The notes: generated by a model not told the origin, from the letters alone. DNA of 64,000 nucleotides from Thioalkalivibrio sp. ALMg11 (GCF_000377905.1 NZ_KB898872.1:285884-349883), one strand, 5' to 3'; shown: positions 1 through 9,851, numbered from the stretch's first letter. Translations and numbers: made by a program.

Positions 1-1337
1 TCGGCACGCACGAAGTGGTCGTCCCAGGAGTCCAGCGGCTTGCCGGTATCGAGGACACGGCGGATTGGGCAGGCCTCGGGCGGGTAGGAGGTCCCGTCCA
101 CCAGCATGTGATGATTGGTCGAATGCGCATCCCGCCCCAGCGCCTGGGCTTCGTCCTCGAAACCCAGCAAACGACAGGCCGCCGGATTCAGGAAGGTATA
201 GCGACCATAGCGATCCAGCCCGAAGACCCCTTCAGCCAGACTGGCCAGCAAGCGCGTCTGGAAGGCCTCGGCCGCGCGCAGCTCAGTGACATCCTCGATC
301 ACGCCGTCGAACACATGCCGACCGTCCCCATCCTCGGTCCGGTACGCGGTGATCCGGGCACGGAAGGGCCGTCCGCGCAGTGTCCTTAGATCCAACTCGC
401 GACCGACAACCCGCCCGTAGGCCTTGAGGTCGCGGCTGAACGCCTCGCGCTCGACCGGATCACGGTAGAGTTCACGGACCGGCGTCGAGCGCAGTTCGGT
501 CTCGGTTTCCGCCTCGAACAATTCCACCATGGCCGGATTGAGCCGCACAAAGCGGCCCTCTGGCCCCGGGGTATTACGGTAGACACCCACCGGAAGCCGA
601 CCAAACGCGACTCCGTAGAACTCCAACTCCTGCTCGTAGCGCCGGGTCTCCGAGACATCGTGAATGATCGAGTAGAGATATTGGGTCCCGTCCAGCACCA
701 CCGGGCCGGAATACACCTCGACATCGCGGATCTCGCCCCCGCAGATGCGGTGGCGAAAACGGAAGAAGCGGCGTTCCTCGCGAGCCGCCCGCTCCATCTC
801 GGTGCGCACGTCGTCCGCCGAGAGTGTGTTGATGTCCTGGATGCACATGGCCTTCAACGCCTCGGCCGAATAGCCGTAGAACGCCGCTGCGGCCGGATTG
901 GCATCGACGATCCCGCCATCCTCGGGGTTGATCAGCAGCTTCGGGGCGGTATTGGCGGTAAAGATCTGCTCGTAGACCTGGGCGGCGGAATCGCCTTGCG
1001 CCTGGCGCTGCACGGTGGCGAGCCGCCCGTCCGGATCGGGCGCCAGCACCAGCGTGCAAGCCACCGCCGTTGCGTTCTCGACATTCGGGGCCGCCAGCAA
1101 AAGGTCCAGGGTCACTTCGGCCGAGCCGGAGCGCGCGAGGGCGTCCATCAACGCCTTGTGCTGCCCCTGCGGCACACAATCGGCCAGCCGCACGCCATCG
1201 AGGTCGTCCGCTGCGCAGCCCAGCCATCCCGCCAGGCGCGCATTGGCCACACGGATGCGACCACTGCCGTCCAGAATCACCAGCCCCACGGCGGCACGGT
1301 GGAACAAGCCCGCCCCTGCATCCTCCGCATGACCCAT
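1..1337 (-). CDS. PAS-domain signalling protein, C-terminal part outside window
   Basis: The reading frame opens at an ATG at 1337 behind GGGAG and stays open to the left edge, giving about 445 visible residues. Several successive PAS modules can be read. The first starts near residue 10 (LVILDGSGRIRVANARL). The last visible one has the pattern GLDRYGRYTFLNPAACRLLG followed by an HMLVDGTSYPPEACPI-type stretch common in PAS sensors. The output domain (GGDEF, EAL or kinase) is off the edge. The gene lies 34 bases after the stop of the upstream PAS-GGDEF gene on the same strand, so the two are probably co-transcribed. It is likely a cytoplasmic sensor, since no membrane segment is visible. Confidence 0.8.
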   Translation of the reverse strand, partial: MGHAEDAGAGLFHRAAVGLVILDGSGRIRVANARLAGWLGCAADDLDGVRLADCVPQGQHKALMDALARSGSAEVTLDLLLAAPNVENATAVACTLVLAPDPDGRLATVQRQAQGDSAAQVYEQIFTANTAPKLLINPEDGGIVDANPAAAAFYGYSAEALKAMCIQDINTLSADDVRTEMERAAREERRFFRFRHRICGGEIRDVEVYSGPVVLDGTQYLYSIIHDVSETRRYEQELEFYGVAFGRLPVGVYRNTPGPEGRFVRLNPAMVELFEAETETELRSTPVRELYRDPVEREAFSRDLKAYGRVVGRELDLRTLRGRPFRARITAYRTEDGDGRHVFDGVIEDVTELRAAEAFQTRLLASLAEGVFGLDRYGRYTFLNPAACRLLGFEDEAQALGRDAHSTNHHMLVDGTSYPPEACPIRRVLDTGKPLDSWDDHFVRA

Positions 1338-1371
1338 TACGTTTCTCCCGGGGCGACGCTCACCAGCATCT

Positions 1372-3744
1372 TCAATCCTGCCATACCACGCGATTGCGCC
1401 CCGAGTGCTTGGCCCGGTACATCGCATCGTCCGCACGCTTGATCCAGTCCTTGATCGCCTCGCCGCGACGGCACTCCGCCACGCCCAGACTGATCGTCAC
1501 CTGCCCGACCCGGGGCAGATCCAGCGCGGCCACCTGCCGGCGCAGGTCCTCGGCCAGGCAGCAGGCATCTTCGGCGCCGGTACTGGGCAGCATGACCATG
1601 AATTCCTCGCCGCCCCAGCGGCCCAGCACATCGGACTGGCGCAGGCGTTCGCCGGCCGCCGCCACCACCCGGCGCAGGACCTCGTCCCCGATGTCGTGGC
1701 CATGGGTGTCGTTGATCCGCTTGAAGTGGTCCAGGTCCAGCATCACCAGCGAGCAGGAGTCCGCATAGCGCTCCGCCCGCCGGGCCTCCTGCTCCAGCAA
1801 GGCCTCGAAATGGCCCCGATTGGCGGCATCGGTCAGCGTGTCGTAGAAAGCCTGATATTCCAGCGCAGCCTCGAGCTCTTTCTGCCGCGAGATGTCGTGG
1901 AACATGGCGATGTAGTACTCGATCGCCCCGTTGGAATCACGGATCGCGGTCACGATCTCGTGCAGGGGGAAGATCTGGCCATCCTTGCGCCGGTTCCACA
2001 CCTCGCCGGACCAGTGGCCGTGTTCACGCACGGACTGGAACATCTCCTCGTAGAAGCCGCGGCCCTGTCGGCCCGAATTCATGATGCGCGGGTTCTGACC
2101 TACGACGTCTTCCTCGGTGAACCCCGTGAGTTCGGCAAAGGTCGCATTGACGCGCTGGATCGTACCCTCGACGTCGGTGATGAAGATCGCCTGACTGCTG
2201 TCGAAGGTCGCTGCCAGCAGACGCTGCTCCTGCTCCAGATGATGGCGTTCGGTGATGTCCTGGACGGTGCCGATCATCCGCAGGGCGCGGCCAGCGGCAT
2301 CGAACTCCACATAGCCGCGTTCGTGCACCACGCGCTCCTGACCGTCCGGGCGCAGCACGCGGTGCACGGTATCGAACGCCCCGCCGCCGCCCAGCGAGGC
2401 ATCCACCTCGGCCTGGACCCGTTCTCGATCGTCCGGATGCATTGCATGCATAAAGGCCTCGTGCGTCCCGCCCCATTCACCACGGGACGTCCCGAAAATC
2501 CGAAACACCTCGTCCGACCAGCGCACCTCGTTGCGGACAAAATCCGACACCCAGTTACCGATATGCGCGATACGCTGGGCCTCGGCCAGTTCGCGTTCGC
2601 GCTGATGGAGCGCCTCCTCGGCCTGCACACGTTCGGTGATGTCCAGGATCACGCCGTGCCAGAGCACACTGCCATCCTCCAGTGCCTCAGGGCTGGCGTG
2701 CCCCTCCACCCAGACCTCGCCGCGCTCGGGGTGGCGCACGCGATAGCGCTGGCGCCACGATTCCAGGCGGCGCATGGAGGCCTCGATGCTCGCCGTAACC
2801 CGGTCCACGTCTTCCGGATGGATTACCTCGAACACACACCGGGCATCGCGCATCACCGCCTCGGGCGTCACGCCATAGATATCAGCCATGCCCTCGCTGG
2901 CATACGGGAACGCGGCATGGCCATCCGGGTATTGCCGATACTGGTAGATCACCCCCGGCAGGTTATGCGCGATCTTCTCCAAATGGCGCTCGGTCTCCAC
3001 CCTCGCGCCGACATCCTGGTAGGCACCAATCAGTTCGACCACAGCACCCTGTTCATCCCGGATCGTGCTGACCTGGTCCTCCAGCCACTGCCAGTGCCCA
3101 TTGGGCATGCGCAGGCGGTAGTTCAGGCGGCAGAAGCCACGCGCGCCCTCGGCGAGCCAGCGCTTGACCTGACCGGAACAGCGACGAAAGTCCTCTGGGG
3201 CCAGATGGGTCCGCAGCCAGTCCGCCTGACCAGTGATCTGCTCCGGCGTCCAGCCAGTGACCGTCCGCACGTTGCGGCTGAGCCAGGTCATGGTCCCGAA
3301 GTTCGACGGATCCATCGTGTAGATCACCGCGGGGCTGGCGCCAAGAAGGATCTCGGTGCGCTGCTCGGCCTCCTTGCGCGCGGCGATATCGGCGACCGCA
3401 ACCAGCAGGGCCTCGGGGCAATCCTCGGTGGCCGGGATCCGGCTGGTGGTCAGTTCGACCCAGCACGTCTGGCCGGTGGCATCCAGCAGTCGCGCCTCGA
3501 AGCTGCCGTTGCTGCAATCCCCGTTCTGCAGGGCGTGACGCTGGGCCTCGCAGCGCTCCCGGTCCTCCGGGTAGACGTGGTCTTGCAGGATCGCATCGGT
3601 CAGATCCGCCGGATCACAGGCCAGCAGCGCCCCCAGGCTAGGATTGGCGCGCAGGATGCGCCCGTCGGGATCCATCTCGGCTAGCCCCACCGGCGCGTGC
3701 TCGAACAGCGCGGCATAACCGTGGATGGCGCAAATCTCGCTCAT
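1372..3744 (-). CDS. Multi-PAS diguanylate cyclase (PAS x5 - GGDEF)
   Basis: This 790-residue protein is predicted to make cyclic di-GMP in response to a signal bound by its PAS domains. About five PAS/PAC units run from residue 5 to 625, several ending in the coiled linker DITER or DISRQKELEAALEYQ. A GGDEF domain follows at about 630-790. The active loop reads GGEEF, which is a functional variant, and RQSD five residues upstream matches the inhibitory I-site RxxD. LDLDHFKRINDTHGHDIGD is the metal and nucleotide binding part. No membrane segment or EAL domain is seen. The start has AAGGA seven bases upstream. The input signal cannot be read from sequence. Confidence 0.92.
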   Translation of the reverse strand: MSEICAIHGYAALFEHAPVGLAEMDPDGRILRANPSLGALLACDPADLTDAILQDHVYPEDRERCEAQRHALQNGDCSNGSFEARLLDATGQTCWVELTTSRIPATEDCPEALLVAVADIAARKEAEQRTEILLGASPAVIYTMDPSNFGTMTWLSRNVRTVTGWTPEQITGQADWLRTHLAPEDFRRCSGQVKRWLAEGARGFCRLNYRLRMPNGHWQWLEDQVSTIRDEQGAVVELIGAYQDVGARVETERHLEKIAHNLPGVIYQYRQYPDGHAAFPYASEGMADIYGVTPEAVMRDARCVFEVIHPEDVDRVTASIEASMRRLESWRQRYRVRHPERGEVWVEGHASPEALEDGSVLWHGVILDITERVQAEEALHQRERELAEAQRIAHIGNWVSDFVRNEVRWSDEVFRIFGTSRGEWGGTHEAFMHAMHPDDRERVQAEVDASLGGGGAFDTVHRVLRPDGQERVVHERGYVEFDAAGRALRMIGTVQDITERHHLEQEQRLLAATFDSSQAIFITDVEGTIQRVNATFAELTGFTEEDVVGQNPRIMNSGRQGRGFYEEMFQSVREHGHWSGEVWNRRKDGQIFPLHEIVTAIRDSNGAIEYYIAMFHDISRQKELEAALEYQAFYDTLTDAANRGHFEALLEQEARRAERYADSCSLVMLDLDHFKRINDTHGHDIGDEVLRRVVAAAGERLRQSDVLGRWGGEEFMVMLPSTGAEDACCLAEDLRRQVAALDLPRVGQVTISLGVAECRRGEAIKDWIKRADDAMYRAKHSGRNRVVWQD

Positions 3745-3923
3745 TGGGTTCCTTGCCCGTCTGCGTCTCTCCGTTGTATGGAGATTTCGTCGTAGACACG
3801 CTCAGCGTGCCTGCTGCCCTCGGGCCTGGCGATGGATTAGTAGACTGATTCCAAAAAACTACCAGATAGCTAGTCAGGTTTCCGCTTAACCCCACAAAAC
3901 CGCGTTTACTGCGCCGCAGAACG

Positions 3924-3948
3924 AAAACGCCCCCGACGTGCGGGGGCG
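3924..3948 (-). terminator. Rho-independent terminator of the gcv operon
   Basis: A perfect 8-bp stem CGCCCCCG / CGGGGGCG with a 5-base loop lies 41 bases after the gcvPB stop. Read on the minus strand it is followed by TTTT. It separates the glycine operon from the PAS genes. Confidence 0.8.
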
Positions 3949-3989
3949 CTTCACCGGGAGACAAGGCTTCTCGCGCGTTCCAACCGGCC

Positions 3990-5498
3990 TTAGCCGTGCG
4001 TGCCAGTGCGCGGCGCGCTGTCGTCCCCGTCCTGCACGGGCTGGAATACGACATCCAGCGCCTTGGCCGCGGCCACCTCGTTGAAGCGTCGGTTGGGCAG
4101 CGTGTGCGGGGCACTCTTGATCGTTTCCATGTCGTTCTCGGACTCGGCCAGGATGCAGGCCATCGCCTCGACGAAGCCGTCCAGAGTCTCCTTCGACTCG
4201 GTCTCGGTCGGCTCCACCAGCAGGCACTCCGGCACCAGCAGCGGGAAGTAGGTGGTCGGCGCGTGGTAACCGTGGTCGAGCAGGCGCTTGGCCACATCGC
4301 CGGCCGTCAGCCCGCGTTCCTTGGCCTGCTTCTTCATGGTCACGATGAACTCGTGGGTGGCACGGCGCTGGGGGTAGGCCAGATCGAAACCGGCCGCGGC
4401 CAGCTCGCGCGCCAGGTAGTTGGCGTTCAGGGTCGAGAACTCGGAGACCCGCACCATGCCCTCGCGGCCCAGCATGCGCATGTAGATATAGGCCCGCAGC
4501 AGCACGCCGGCATTCCCGGCGAACGCGGACAGACGTCCGATGCTCTGCGGGCGATCGGACTCCTCGGCAAAGCGGTAGCCACCCTGCTCCGCTTCGATCA
4601 CGTGCGGGATCGGCATGAACGGCAACAGCCGTTCGGCGACGCCCACCGCGCCGGAGCCCGGACCACCCCCGCCGTGCGGCGTGGAGAAGGTCTTGTGCAG
4701 GTTCATGTGGATCACGTCGAAGCCCATGTCGCCCGGGCGCACCTTGCCGAGGATCGCGTTCAGGTTGGCGCCGTCGTAGTACAACAGGCCACCGGCCTCG
4801 TGGACGATGCCGGCGATCTGCTTGATCCGCCGCTCGAACACGCCCACGGTGGACGGGTTGGTCAGCATGATCCCCGCGGTTTGCGGGCCCACGGCGGCCT
4901 TCAGGGCCTCGATATCCACGTCACCGGTCTCGTCAGTGGGGATCTCGCGCACCTCGTAGCCACACATGATCGCGGTCGCCGGGTTGGTGCCGTGGGCGGC
5001 GTCCGGAACGATGATCTCGCGGCGCTCGGTGTCGCCCCGGGCATCATGGTAGGCACGGATCATGGCGACACCGGTGTACTCGCCCTGGGCGCCGGCCATC
5101 GGCGCCAGCGACACGGCCTTCATGCCGGTGACTTCCTTCAGCATCTCCTGCAGCTCGAACATCGTCTGCAGGAAGCCCTGGCTGTGGCTGGCCGGGGCCA
5201 GCGGATGCCGGTTCAGGAACCCGGGAAGCATCGCCAGACTGTTACAGGCGCGCGGGTTGTACTTCATCGTGCACGAGCCCAGCGGGTAGAACTCGGTATC
5301 GATGGAGAAGTTCTTCTGCGACAACCGCGTGTAGTGCCGCACCACGTCCAGTTCCGAGGCCGCCGGCAGACCCGGGGCGGACTTGCGCTGCAGGTTCGCC
5401 GGGATATGAGTCGCGGCGTGGTCGCGCGGCGCCTGGGCCACGGCCGAGCGCCCGGCGCGGGAACGTTCGAAGATCAGATTGGCTTCAGTGGTGCTCAT
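3990..5498 (-). CDS. gcvPB: Glycine dehydrogenase (decarboxylating) subunit 2
   Basis: This is the C-terminal half (502 residues) of the split P protein of the glycine cleavage system. With gcvPA it forms the PLP enzyme that decarboxylates glycine and passes the aminomethyl group to lipoyl-GcvH. The PLP lysine lies in [16 protein letters not shown], the family signature, and AHGTNPATA is also typical. The length matches subunit-2 proteins. It is the last gene of the operon, 81 bases after tpx, and is followed by a strong terminator. It should be governed by the glycine riboswitch upstream of gcvT. The separation from gcvPA by tpx is unusual. Confidence 0.97.
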   Translation of the reverse strand: MSTTEANLIFERSRAGRSAVAQAPRDHAATHIPANLQRKSAPGLPAASELDVVRHYTRLSQKNFSIDTEFYPLGSCTMKYNPRACNSLAMLPGFLNRHPLAPASHSQGFLQTMFELQEMLKEVTGMKAVSLAPMAGAQGEYTGVAMIRAYHDARGDTERREIIVPDAAHGTNPATAIMCGYEVREIPTDETGDVDIEALKAAVGPQTAGIMLTNPSTVGVFERRIKQIAGIVHEAGGLLYYDGANLNAILGKVRPGDMGFDVIHMNLHKTFSTPHGGGGPGSGAVGVAERLLPFMPIPHVIEAEQGGYRFAEESDRPQSIGRLSAFAGNAGVLLRAYIYMRMLGREGMVRVSEFSTLNANYLARELAAAGFDLAYPQRRATHEFIVTMKKQAKERGLTAGDVAKRLLDHGYHAPTTYFPLLVPECLLVEPTETESKETLDGFVEAMACILAESENDMETIKSAPHTLPNRRFNEVAAAKALDVVFQPVQDGDDSAPRTGTHG

Positions 5499-5579
5499 AG
5501 CGGTTTCTCGCTTGCGTGTTCGGGTGACGGCGACCGGGCACAGGCCCGGCCACCGGCGGCGCGGAGGGACTCCGGCCGA

Positions 5580-6107
5580 TTACTGGGTCGGGCTCAGGTT
5601 GGCCCGATCATCCAATGCCGCGAACGCGGCGTCGTAGTCCGGCTCGTCGCCGATCTCGGAGACCAGCTGGGCGTGCATCACCAGGTTGTCGGAATCCAGC
5701 ACGACCACGCCGCGCGCGGTGATCCCGGCCAGCGGGCCGTCCTGGATCAGCACGCCGTAGTCCTTGGCGAAGTTACGATCGCGCATCATCGACAGCACGG
5801 TCACGCGTTCCAGGTTCTCGGCGGCGCAGAAGCGGCCCATCGCGAACGGCAGGTCGGCGGACACAATCAGGATCTCGAGATCCGGACGGCTGGCGAGCAT
5901 CTCGTCGAACTTCTTCGTGGAGTCGGCACAGACCGGGGTGTCCAGGCTGGGCACGATAGAGATCAGCTTGCGCTTGTCGCCGAAGTCGGCCAGCGAGACG
6001 TCCTGCAGATCCTTGTTGGTCAGTTTGAAGTCCGGGGCCGGTGAGCCCACGTGCGGCAGATCGCCGTTGGTATTGATCGGATTACCTTGCAGCTTGATTT
6101 CGGCCAT
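5580..6107 (-). CDS. tpx: Thiol peroxidase (atypical 2-Cys peroxiredoxin)
   Basis: This 175-residue protein reduces hydroperoxides using thioredoxin. The start MAEIKLQGNP is chosen because GGGAGG precedes it and because it aligns with the Tpx N-terminus. An in-frame extension further upstream has no family similarity. The peroxidatic cysteine is C60 in PSLDTPVC and the resolving cysteine is C94 in MGRFC, the Tpx spacing. DGPLAGITARGVVVLDSDN is also family-typical. It is placed between gcvPA (62 bases) and gcvPB (81 bases), with no terminator seen on either side, so it is probably transcribed with them. Confidence 0.95.
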   Translation of the reverse strand: MAEIKLQGNPINTNGDLPHVGSPAPDFKLTNKDLQDVSLADFGDKRKLISIVPSLDTPVCADSTKKFDEMLASRPDLEILIVSADLPFAMGRFCAAENLERVTVLSMMRDRNFAKDYGVLIQDGPLAGITARGVVVLDSDNLVMHAQLVSEIGDEPDYDAAFAALDDRANLSPTQ

Positions 6108-6169
6108 GGTTGCCTCCCGGCATGGTGTTGTTGGCGCGTGGTGTCGTTGACCCTGGGAACGGGACCGCC

Positions 6170-7522
6170 TCAGGCGGCCTGCTCCCACGTGGCCACGTAC
6201 TGCTCCAGGTCGGATTCGGTCTTGGTCTCGGTGGCGCAGACCAGCACGCAGCCATCCAGCTGCGGATAGTCCCGGCTCAGCTCGAGGCCCGCCAGCACGC
6301 CGGCGTCGGCCATCGTCTGCACGCGGGTCGCGGCATCGCCGCCGAAGTCCAGCGCGACTTCGTGGAAGTACTCGCCGGTAAAGCGCGGCTTGATGCCCTT
6401 GGCGGCCAGTTTTTCCACCAGCGCGTGGGTATTGGCGTAGCAGGCCTCGGCCACGCGGGTCAGGCCCTCGTCACCCAGTAGCGACATGTGGATGGTCGCG
6501 GCCGTCACCACCAGGCCCTGGTTGGTGCAGATGTTCGAGGTCGCCTTGGAGCGGCGGATATGCTGCTCGCGCGCCTGCAGGGTCAGCACGAAACCGGGCT
6601 TGCCGTCGGCATCCTCGGCGCGGCCGACGATGCGCCCCGGCATTTGCCGGATATGCTTCTTCAGCGTGGTCATGAAGCCGAAGTAGGGCCCGCCCGAGGA
6701 CAACGGCGCACCCAGCGGCTGGCCCTCGCCAACCACGATGTCCACACCATTGGTGCCCCACTCGCCCGGCGGCTTCAACAGCGCCAGCGAGACCGGGTTC
6801 ACCACGGCAATGACCGGGATGCCGCGTTCCTCGGCCCAGCCGGTCAGGCCATCCACGTCTTCCAAAATGCCGAAGAAATTCGGCTGGCTGATCACCATGG
6901 CGGTGACGTCGTCATCCGCATACGGTGCCAAGGCGTCCAGCGGGGTCTGGCCGGTGGTCTCGTCAAACGGCAGCTCCACCAGCTCGATGCCCTGGTTGCC
7001 GATTAGCGTCTTCACCACCTTGCGGTAATCCGGGTGCAACGCCCCCGGCAGCAGCACGCGCTTGGCCTTGGAGCGGCGATTCACGCGCACCGCCATCAGC
7101 ACGGCCTCGGCCAGGGCGGAGGCGCCGTCATACAGCGAGGCGTTGGAGACCTCCATCCCGGTCAGGCGGCTGATCATCGTCTGGTATTCGTAGATCAGCT
7201 GCAGCGTGCCCTGGCTGGCCTCCGCCTGGTACGGCGTGTAGGCACTGTAGAACTCGCCGCGCGTGGCGATCTGCCACACGGCGGCCGGGATGTGGTGCTC
7301 GTAGGCACCGGCCCCGATGAAATTCGATGGCATGCCGTCTTTCGCGGCCCGCTCCTGCATCAAGCGGGTGATACCCATCTCGCTCTCGCCCTCGGGGATC
7401 CCCGTAAGCGGCGGCGCACGCAGATCGGCCGGGATCTCGTCGAACAGGTCCTCGACGGAATCGGCACCGATGCGGTCGAGCATGGCGCGGATGTCTTCTT
7501 CGGTATGCGGGATAAACGGCAT
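6170..7522 (-). CDS. gcvPA: Glycine dehydrogenase (decarboxylating) subunit 1
   Basis: This is the N-terminal half (450 residues) of the split glycine decarboxylase. It carries no PLP lysine, which is in gcvPB, but forms the heterodimer and the GcvH docking face. [19 protein letters not shown] at the N-terminus and [19 protein letters not shown] are characteristic of the subunit-1 family, as is the length. It lies 84 bases after gcvH and ahead of tpx. Control is expected from the upstream glycine riboswitch. Confidence 0.97.
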   Translation of the reverse strand: MPFIPHTEEDIRAMLDRIGADSVEDLFDEIPADLRAPPLTGIPEGESEMGITRLMQERAAKDGMPSNFIGAGAYEHHIPAAVWQIATRGEFYSAYTPYQAEASQGTLQLIYEYQTMISRLTGMEVSNASLYDGASALAEAVLMAVRVNRRSKAKRVLLPGALHPDYRKVVKTLIGNQGIELVELPFDETTGQTPLDALAPYADDDVTAMVISQPNFFGILEDVDGLTGWAEERGIPVIAVVNPVSLALLKPPGEWGTNGVDIVVGEGQPLGAPLSSGGPYFGFMTTLKKHIRQMPGRIVGRAEDADGKPGFVLTLQAREQHIRRSKATSNICTNQGLVVTAATIHMSLLGDEGLTRVAEACYANTHALVEKLAAKGIKPRFTGEYFHEVALDFGGDAATRVQTMADAGVLAGLELSRDYPQLDGCVLVCATETKTESDLEQYVATWEQAA

Positions 7523-7606
7523 GTCAGGTCTCGCTTTCGCCGATTGCGGCGAAGTTCGGTTGGGTCCCGGCCAGACGCGGCCGGGACCGGTGATACACGG
7601 CTACGC

Positions 7607-7999
7607 TCAGGATTCCGCCTCGACGTGCGCGGCATAGGCATCCGCATCCATCAGGGCATCCATCTGGCCGGCGTCGGACGGCTTCACCTTGAACAGCCAG
7701 CCGTCCTCGAAGGGCGACTCGTTGACCTTCTCGGGGCTGTCGGCCAGGTCCTCGTTGACCGCGGTCACCTCACCGGAGATCGGCGCATAGATATCCGAGG
7801 CGGCCTTGACCGACTCCACCGTGGCGCAGGCCGTGCCGGCATCGATGTTGCTGCCCGCTTCCGGGGCCTCGACAAACACCAGATCACCCAGCAGTTCCTG
7901 CGCGTGGTCGGTGATGCCCACGGTCACGCTGCCGTCGGCCTCGCTGCGCACCCACTCGTGGCTTTTGGTGTACTTCAGATCCTTCGGTGCTTCGCTCAT
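7607..7999 (-). CDS. gcvH: Glycine cleavage system H protein
   Basis: This 130-residue lipoyl carrier shuttles the aminomethyl group between P, T and L proteins. The lipoylated lysine is K65 in [15 protein letters not shown], and the KYTKSHEWV start and [12 protein letters not shown] loop are typical. It is the second gene of the operon, 65 bases after gcvT. No L protein gene (lpd) is in this operon. The pyridine-nucleotide disulfide oxidoreductase at 22.3 kb looks like glutathione reductase rather than Lpd, so lpd is presumably elsewhere. Confidence 0.97.
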   Translation of the reverse strand: MSEAPKDLKYTKSHEWVRSEADGSVTVGITDHAQELLGDLVFVEAPEAGSNIDAGTACATVESVKAASDIYAPISGEVTAVNEDLADSPEKVNESPFEDGWLFKVKPSDAGQMDALMDADAYAAHVEAES

Positions 8000-8064
8000 G
8001 ACGTCTTCCTTATCTCGATTGAACCCGCAGCCGCAGTGTAGTCACTGCGTACTGGAAATGTGCA

Positions 8065-9171
8065 TTATCCGGCGCCCGGAAGCTCGATCTGCGGCTCGCC
8101 ATTGCGGACGAATACCGGCTTGACCACGCGCACCGGCAGCTTGCGTCCGCGGATGTCCGCGTGCAGCTGCTCGGCCTCGACCCCGGCCGGGATGCGCGCA
8201 AACGCGACCGACACGCCGAGGCTGGGCGAAAAACTGCCGGAGGTGACCACGCCGTCTCCGGCCTCGGTCTCGATGCGGGTGCCGCCACGCAGCACACCGC
8301 GACCGTCCAGCACCAGCCCGACCATGCGTTCTTTCACGCCCTCGGCCTTCGACTGCTCGATGGGCGCGCGTCCGATGAAATCACGCTCGGCATCCTTCAG
8401 GGCGATGGTCCAGCCGAGGTTGGCGGTCAGCGGATTCGTCTGGTCGTCCATGTCCGTACCGTAGAGGTTCATGCCGGCCTCCAGGCGCAGGGTGTCGCGC
8501 GCGCCGAGGCCGATGGGGTGCACGCCGACGTCCTTCAGCTTCTCCCAGAGACCGTCGGCCTCCTCCGCCGGCAGCATCACCTCGAAGCCGTCTTCGCCGG
8601 TGTAGCCGGTGCGGGCGACAAACCACTTGTTATTCCAGACCGCGGAAAACGGCTTGAGATCCCCGGCACTGCGCAGATCGGCGGGCAGCAGCGGCAGGGT
8701 CTTCTCCACCGCCTGCGGGCCCTGGATCGCGATCAACGCGAACTCCGGGCGCGGCTCGACGCGGGCGTTGAAGCCCTGAACCACCGTCTGCATATGGGCG
8801 ATGTCGCCCTCGGCCGTCGCGGCATTGACCACCGCGCGGTACGTATCGCCACCGGTCCAGTAGATGATCAGGTCGTCGATCACGCCGCCGGCCTCGTTCA
8901 GCATGCAGCTGTACAGCGCCCGGCCCTCGGTCTTCAGCTTGGCCACGTCGTTGGCCAACAAGTAGCGCAGGAAGGCCTGGGCCTGCGGGCCGTGGATATC
9001 CACGACCTGCATGTGCGAGACATCGAACATGCCGGCGGAATCGCGCACCCGCTTGTGCTCCTCCATCTGGGAGCCGTAATGCAGCGGCATCTCCCAACCG
9101 GCGAAATCGACCAGCTTGGCCCCCGCGCGCTGATGCGCGGCATGGAGCGGAGTTGTCTTCAACGTCGTCAT
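8065..9171 (-). CDS. gcvT: Glycine cleavage system T protein (aminomethyltransferase)
   Basis: This 368-residue folate-dependent enzyme takes the aminomethyl group from GcvH and releases ammonia and 5,10-methylene-tetrahydrofolate. The chosen start MTTLKTTPLHAAHQRAGAK matches the family N-terminus and length (about 365). The longer open frame upstream runs through the riboswitch and is not protein. MFDVSHMQVVDIHG and YTGEDGFEVMLP are family motifs. It is the first gene of the operon and starts 88 bases after the riboswitch terminator T-run. Confidence 0.96.
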   Translation of the reverse strand: MTTLKTTPLHAAHQRAGAKLVDFAGWEMPLHYGSQMEEHKRVRDSAGMFDVSHMQVVDIHGPQAQAFLRYLLANDVAKLKTEGRALYSCMLNEAGGVIDDLIIYWTGGDTYRAVVNAATAEGDIAHMQTVVQGFNARVEPRPEFALIAIQGPQAVEKTLPLLPADLRSAGDLKPFSAVWNNKWFVARTGYTGEDGFEVMLPAEEADGLWEKLKDVGVHPIGLGARDTLRLEAGMNLYGTDMDDQTNPLTANLGWTIALKDAERDFIGRAPIEQSKAEGVKERMVGLVLDGRGVLRGGTRIETEAGDGVVTSGSFSPSLGVSVAFARIPAGVEAEQLHADIRGRKLPVRVVKPVFVRNGEPQIELPGAG

Positions 9172-9258
9172 GTAATTCTCGCCTTGCTTGCGTGTCGTGG
9201 TCGGCTCGCCGGCATCCGCCGGTGGAACCGCGTGGCCCGGCCGCCGCGCTCCGGGCAT

Positions 9259-9300
9259 AAAAAAAGGGGCGGCCGGCAGAATAAATCTGCCAGCCGCCCC
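9259..9300 (-). terminator. Riboswitch expression-platform terminator
   Basis: On the minus strand a 15-bp, almost uninterrupted stem (GGGGCGGC.TGGCAGA against TCTGCCGGCCGCCCC) with an ATTTA-type loop is followed by seven T. Its 5' arm begins inside the closing strand of the second glycine aptamer. Ligand binding could therefore compete with hairpin formation, as in a transcription-attenuating glycine ON switch. Confidence 0.85.
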
Positions 9301-9502
9301 TCTGTCCTGAAACCTGAGAGTTTGCGTCACGTCAGCCCGTTGTCGGACTGCGTGACCGCCCCCTTCGGTGGGCCGTTTCCGGCCGCTCTCCAGAGTGTGT
9401 CTCCTGCACCGTTCCGGTCCTGTAGCCTGAGCGATTCCGGGCGGATGTTGCGCCTTCGGCGTCTGCCAATCGACTTGCGATCGCAGATCTCTTCCAGAAC
9501 GG
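9300..9502 (-). promoter_or_regulatory. Tandem glycine riboswitch
   Basis: Two consecutive glycine aptamers can be read on the minus strand upstream of gcvT. Aptamer 1 (about 9502-9409) has closing strands CCGTTC / GAACGG, a GGAAGAG stretch, GCCGAAGGCGC and CTCAGGCTACAGGACCGG. Aptamer 2 (about 9396-9300) has CTCTGGAGAGCGG, CCACCGAAGGGGGC and CTCTCAGGTTTCAGGACAGAG. The repeated GGAGAG ... CCGAAGG ... CTCAGG..AC.GG pattern is the glycine riboswitch consensus. A terminator follows directly. It is expected to switch on the gcv operon when glycine is abundant. Confidence 0.95.
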
Positions 9503-9538
9503 TGTGCGGGCATTCTCGAGCACCCACAGACGGACTTA

Positions 9539-9544
9539 ATTGTA
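9539..9544 (-). promoter_or_regulatory. Probable -10 element of the gcv operon promoter
   Basis: TACAAT on the minus strand lies about 37 bases upstream of the first aptamer stem. No clear -35 is seen; the best candidate is a TTTCGC-like hexamer about 18 bases further upstream. The position fits a transcript starting just before the riboswitch. Confidence 0.4.
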
Positions 9545-9647
9545 GACCAAAACACCCCCGCAGCGAAAGCCCCGACGCGCCGCGCCACTATTCGGGGGCC
9601 CCGGCCTGCCCCCTCACCTGCCCCCTCACGCATCCAAAAAGCACCGC

Positions 9648-9821
9648 CATTGCGAGGAGCGCAGCGACGAAGCAACCTCCGTCCGAAACCACCGGATGCT
9701 GATTCCACCGCACTGCCAGCTTCCGGAGGTTACTCGCTGCGCTCGCCCTTCGGGCCGGCCTGCGGCCGTTCAACGCGCTGCGCGCTTTTGTGCCGCGTCG
9801 CCTTCGGCTCCTCGCAATGAC
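9648..9821. repeat. Palindromic interspersed repeat, family E copy 1
   Basis: A non-coding element of about 175 bp has imperfect inverted ends CATTGCGAGGAGC ... GCTCCTCGCAATG and an internal core CTCGCTGCGCTCGCCCTTCG. A second full copy lies at 34193-34372 and a one-ended fragment at 34938-34985. It fills most of the gap between the gcv leader and the ZIP gene. Nothing else is seen in 9545-9851. Confidence 0.85.
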
Positions 9822-9851
9822 GGTGCCACTCGTTGCCACTGTGCCGTGCCC

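Noticed and set aside
1405-3684. Long plus-strand open frame of 759 codons opposite the PAS-GGDEF gene
   Set aside because: It is antisense to a well-supported gene, has no recognisable domain, and arises from high GC content.
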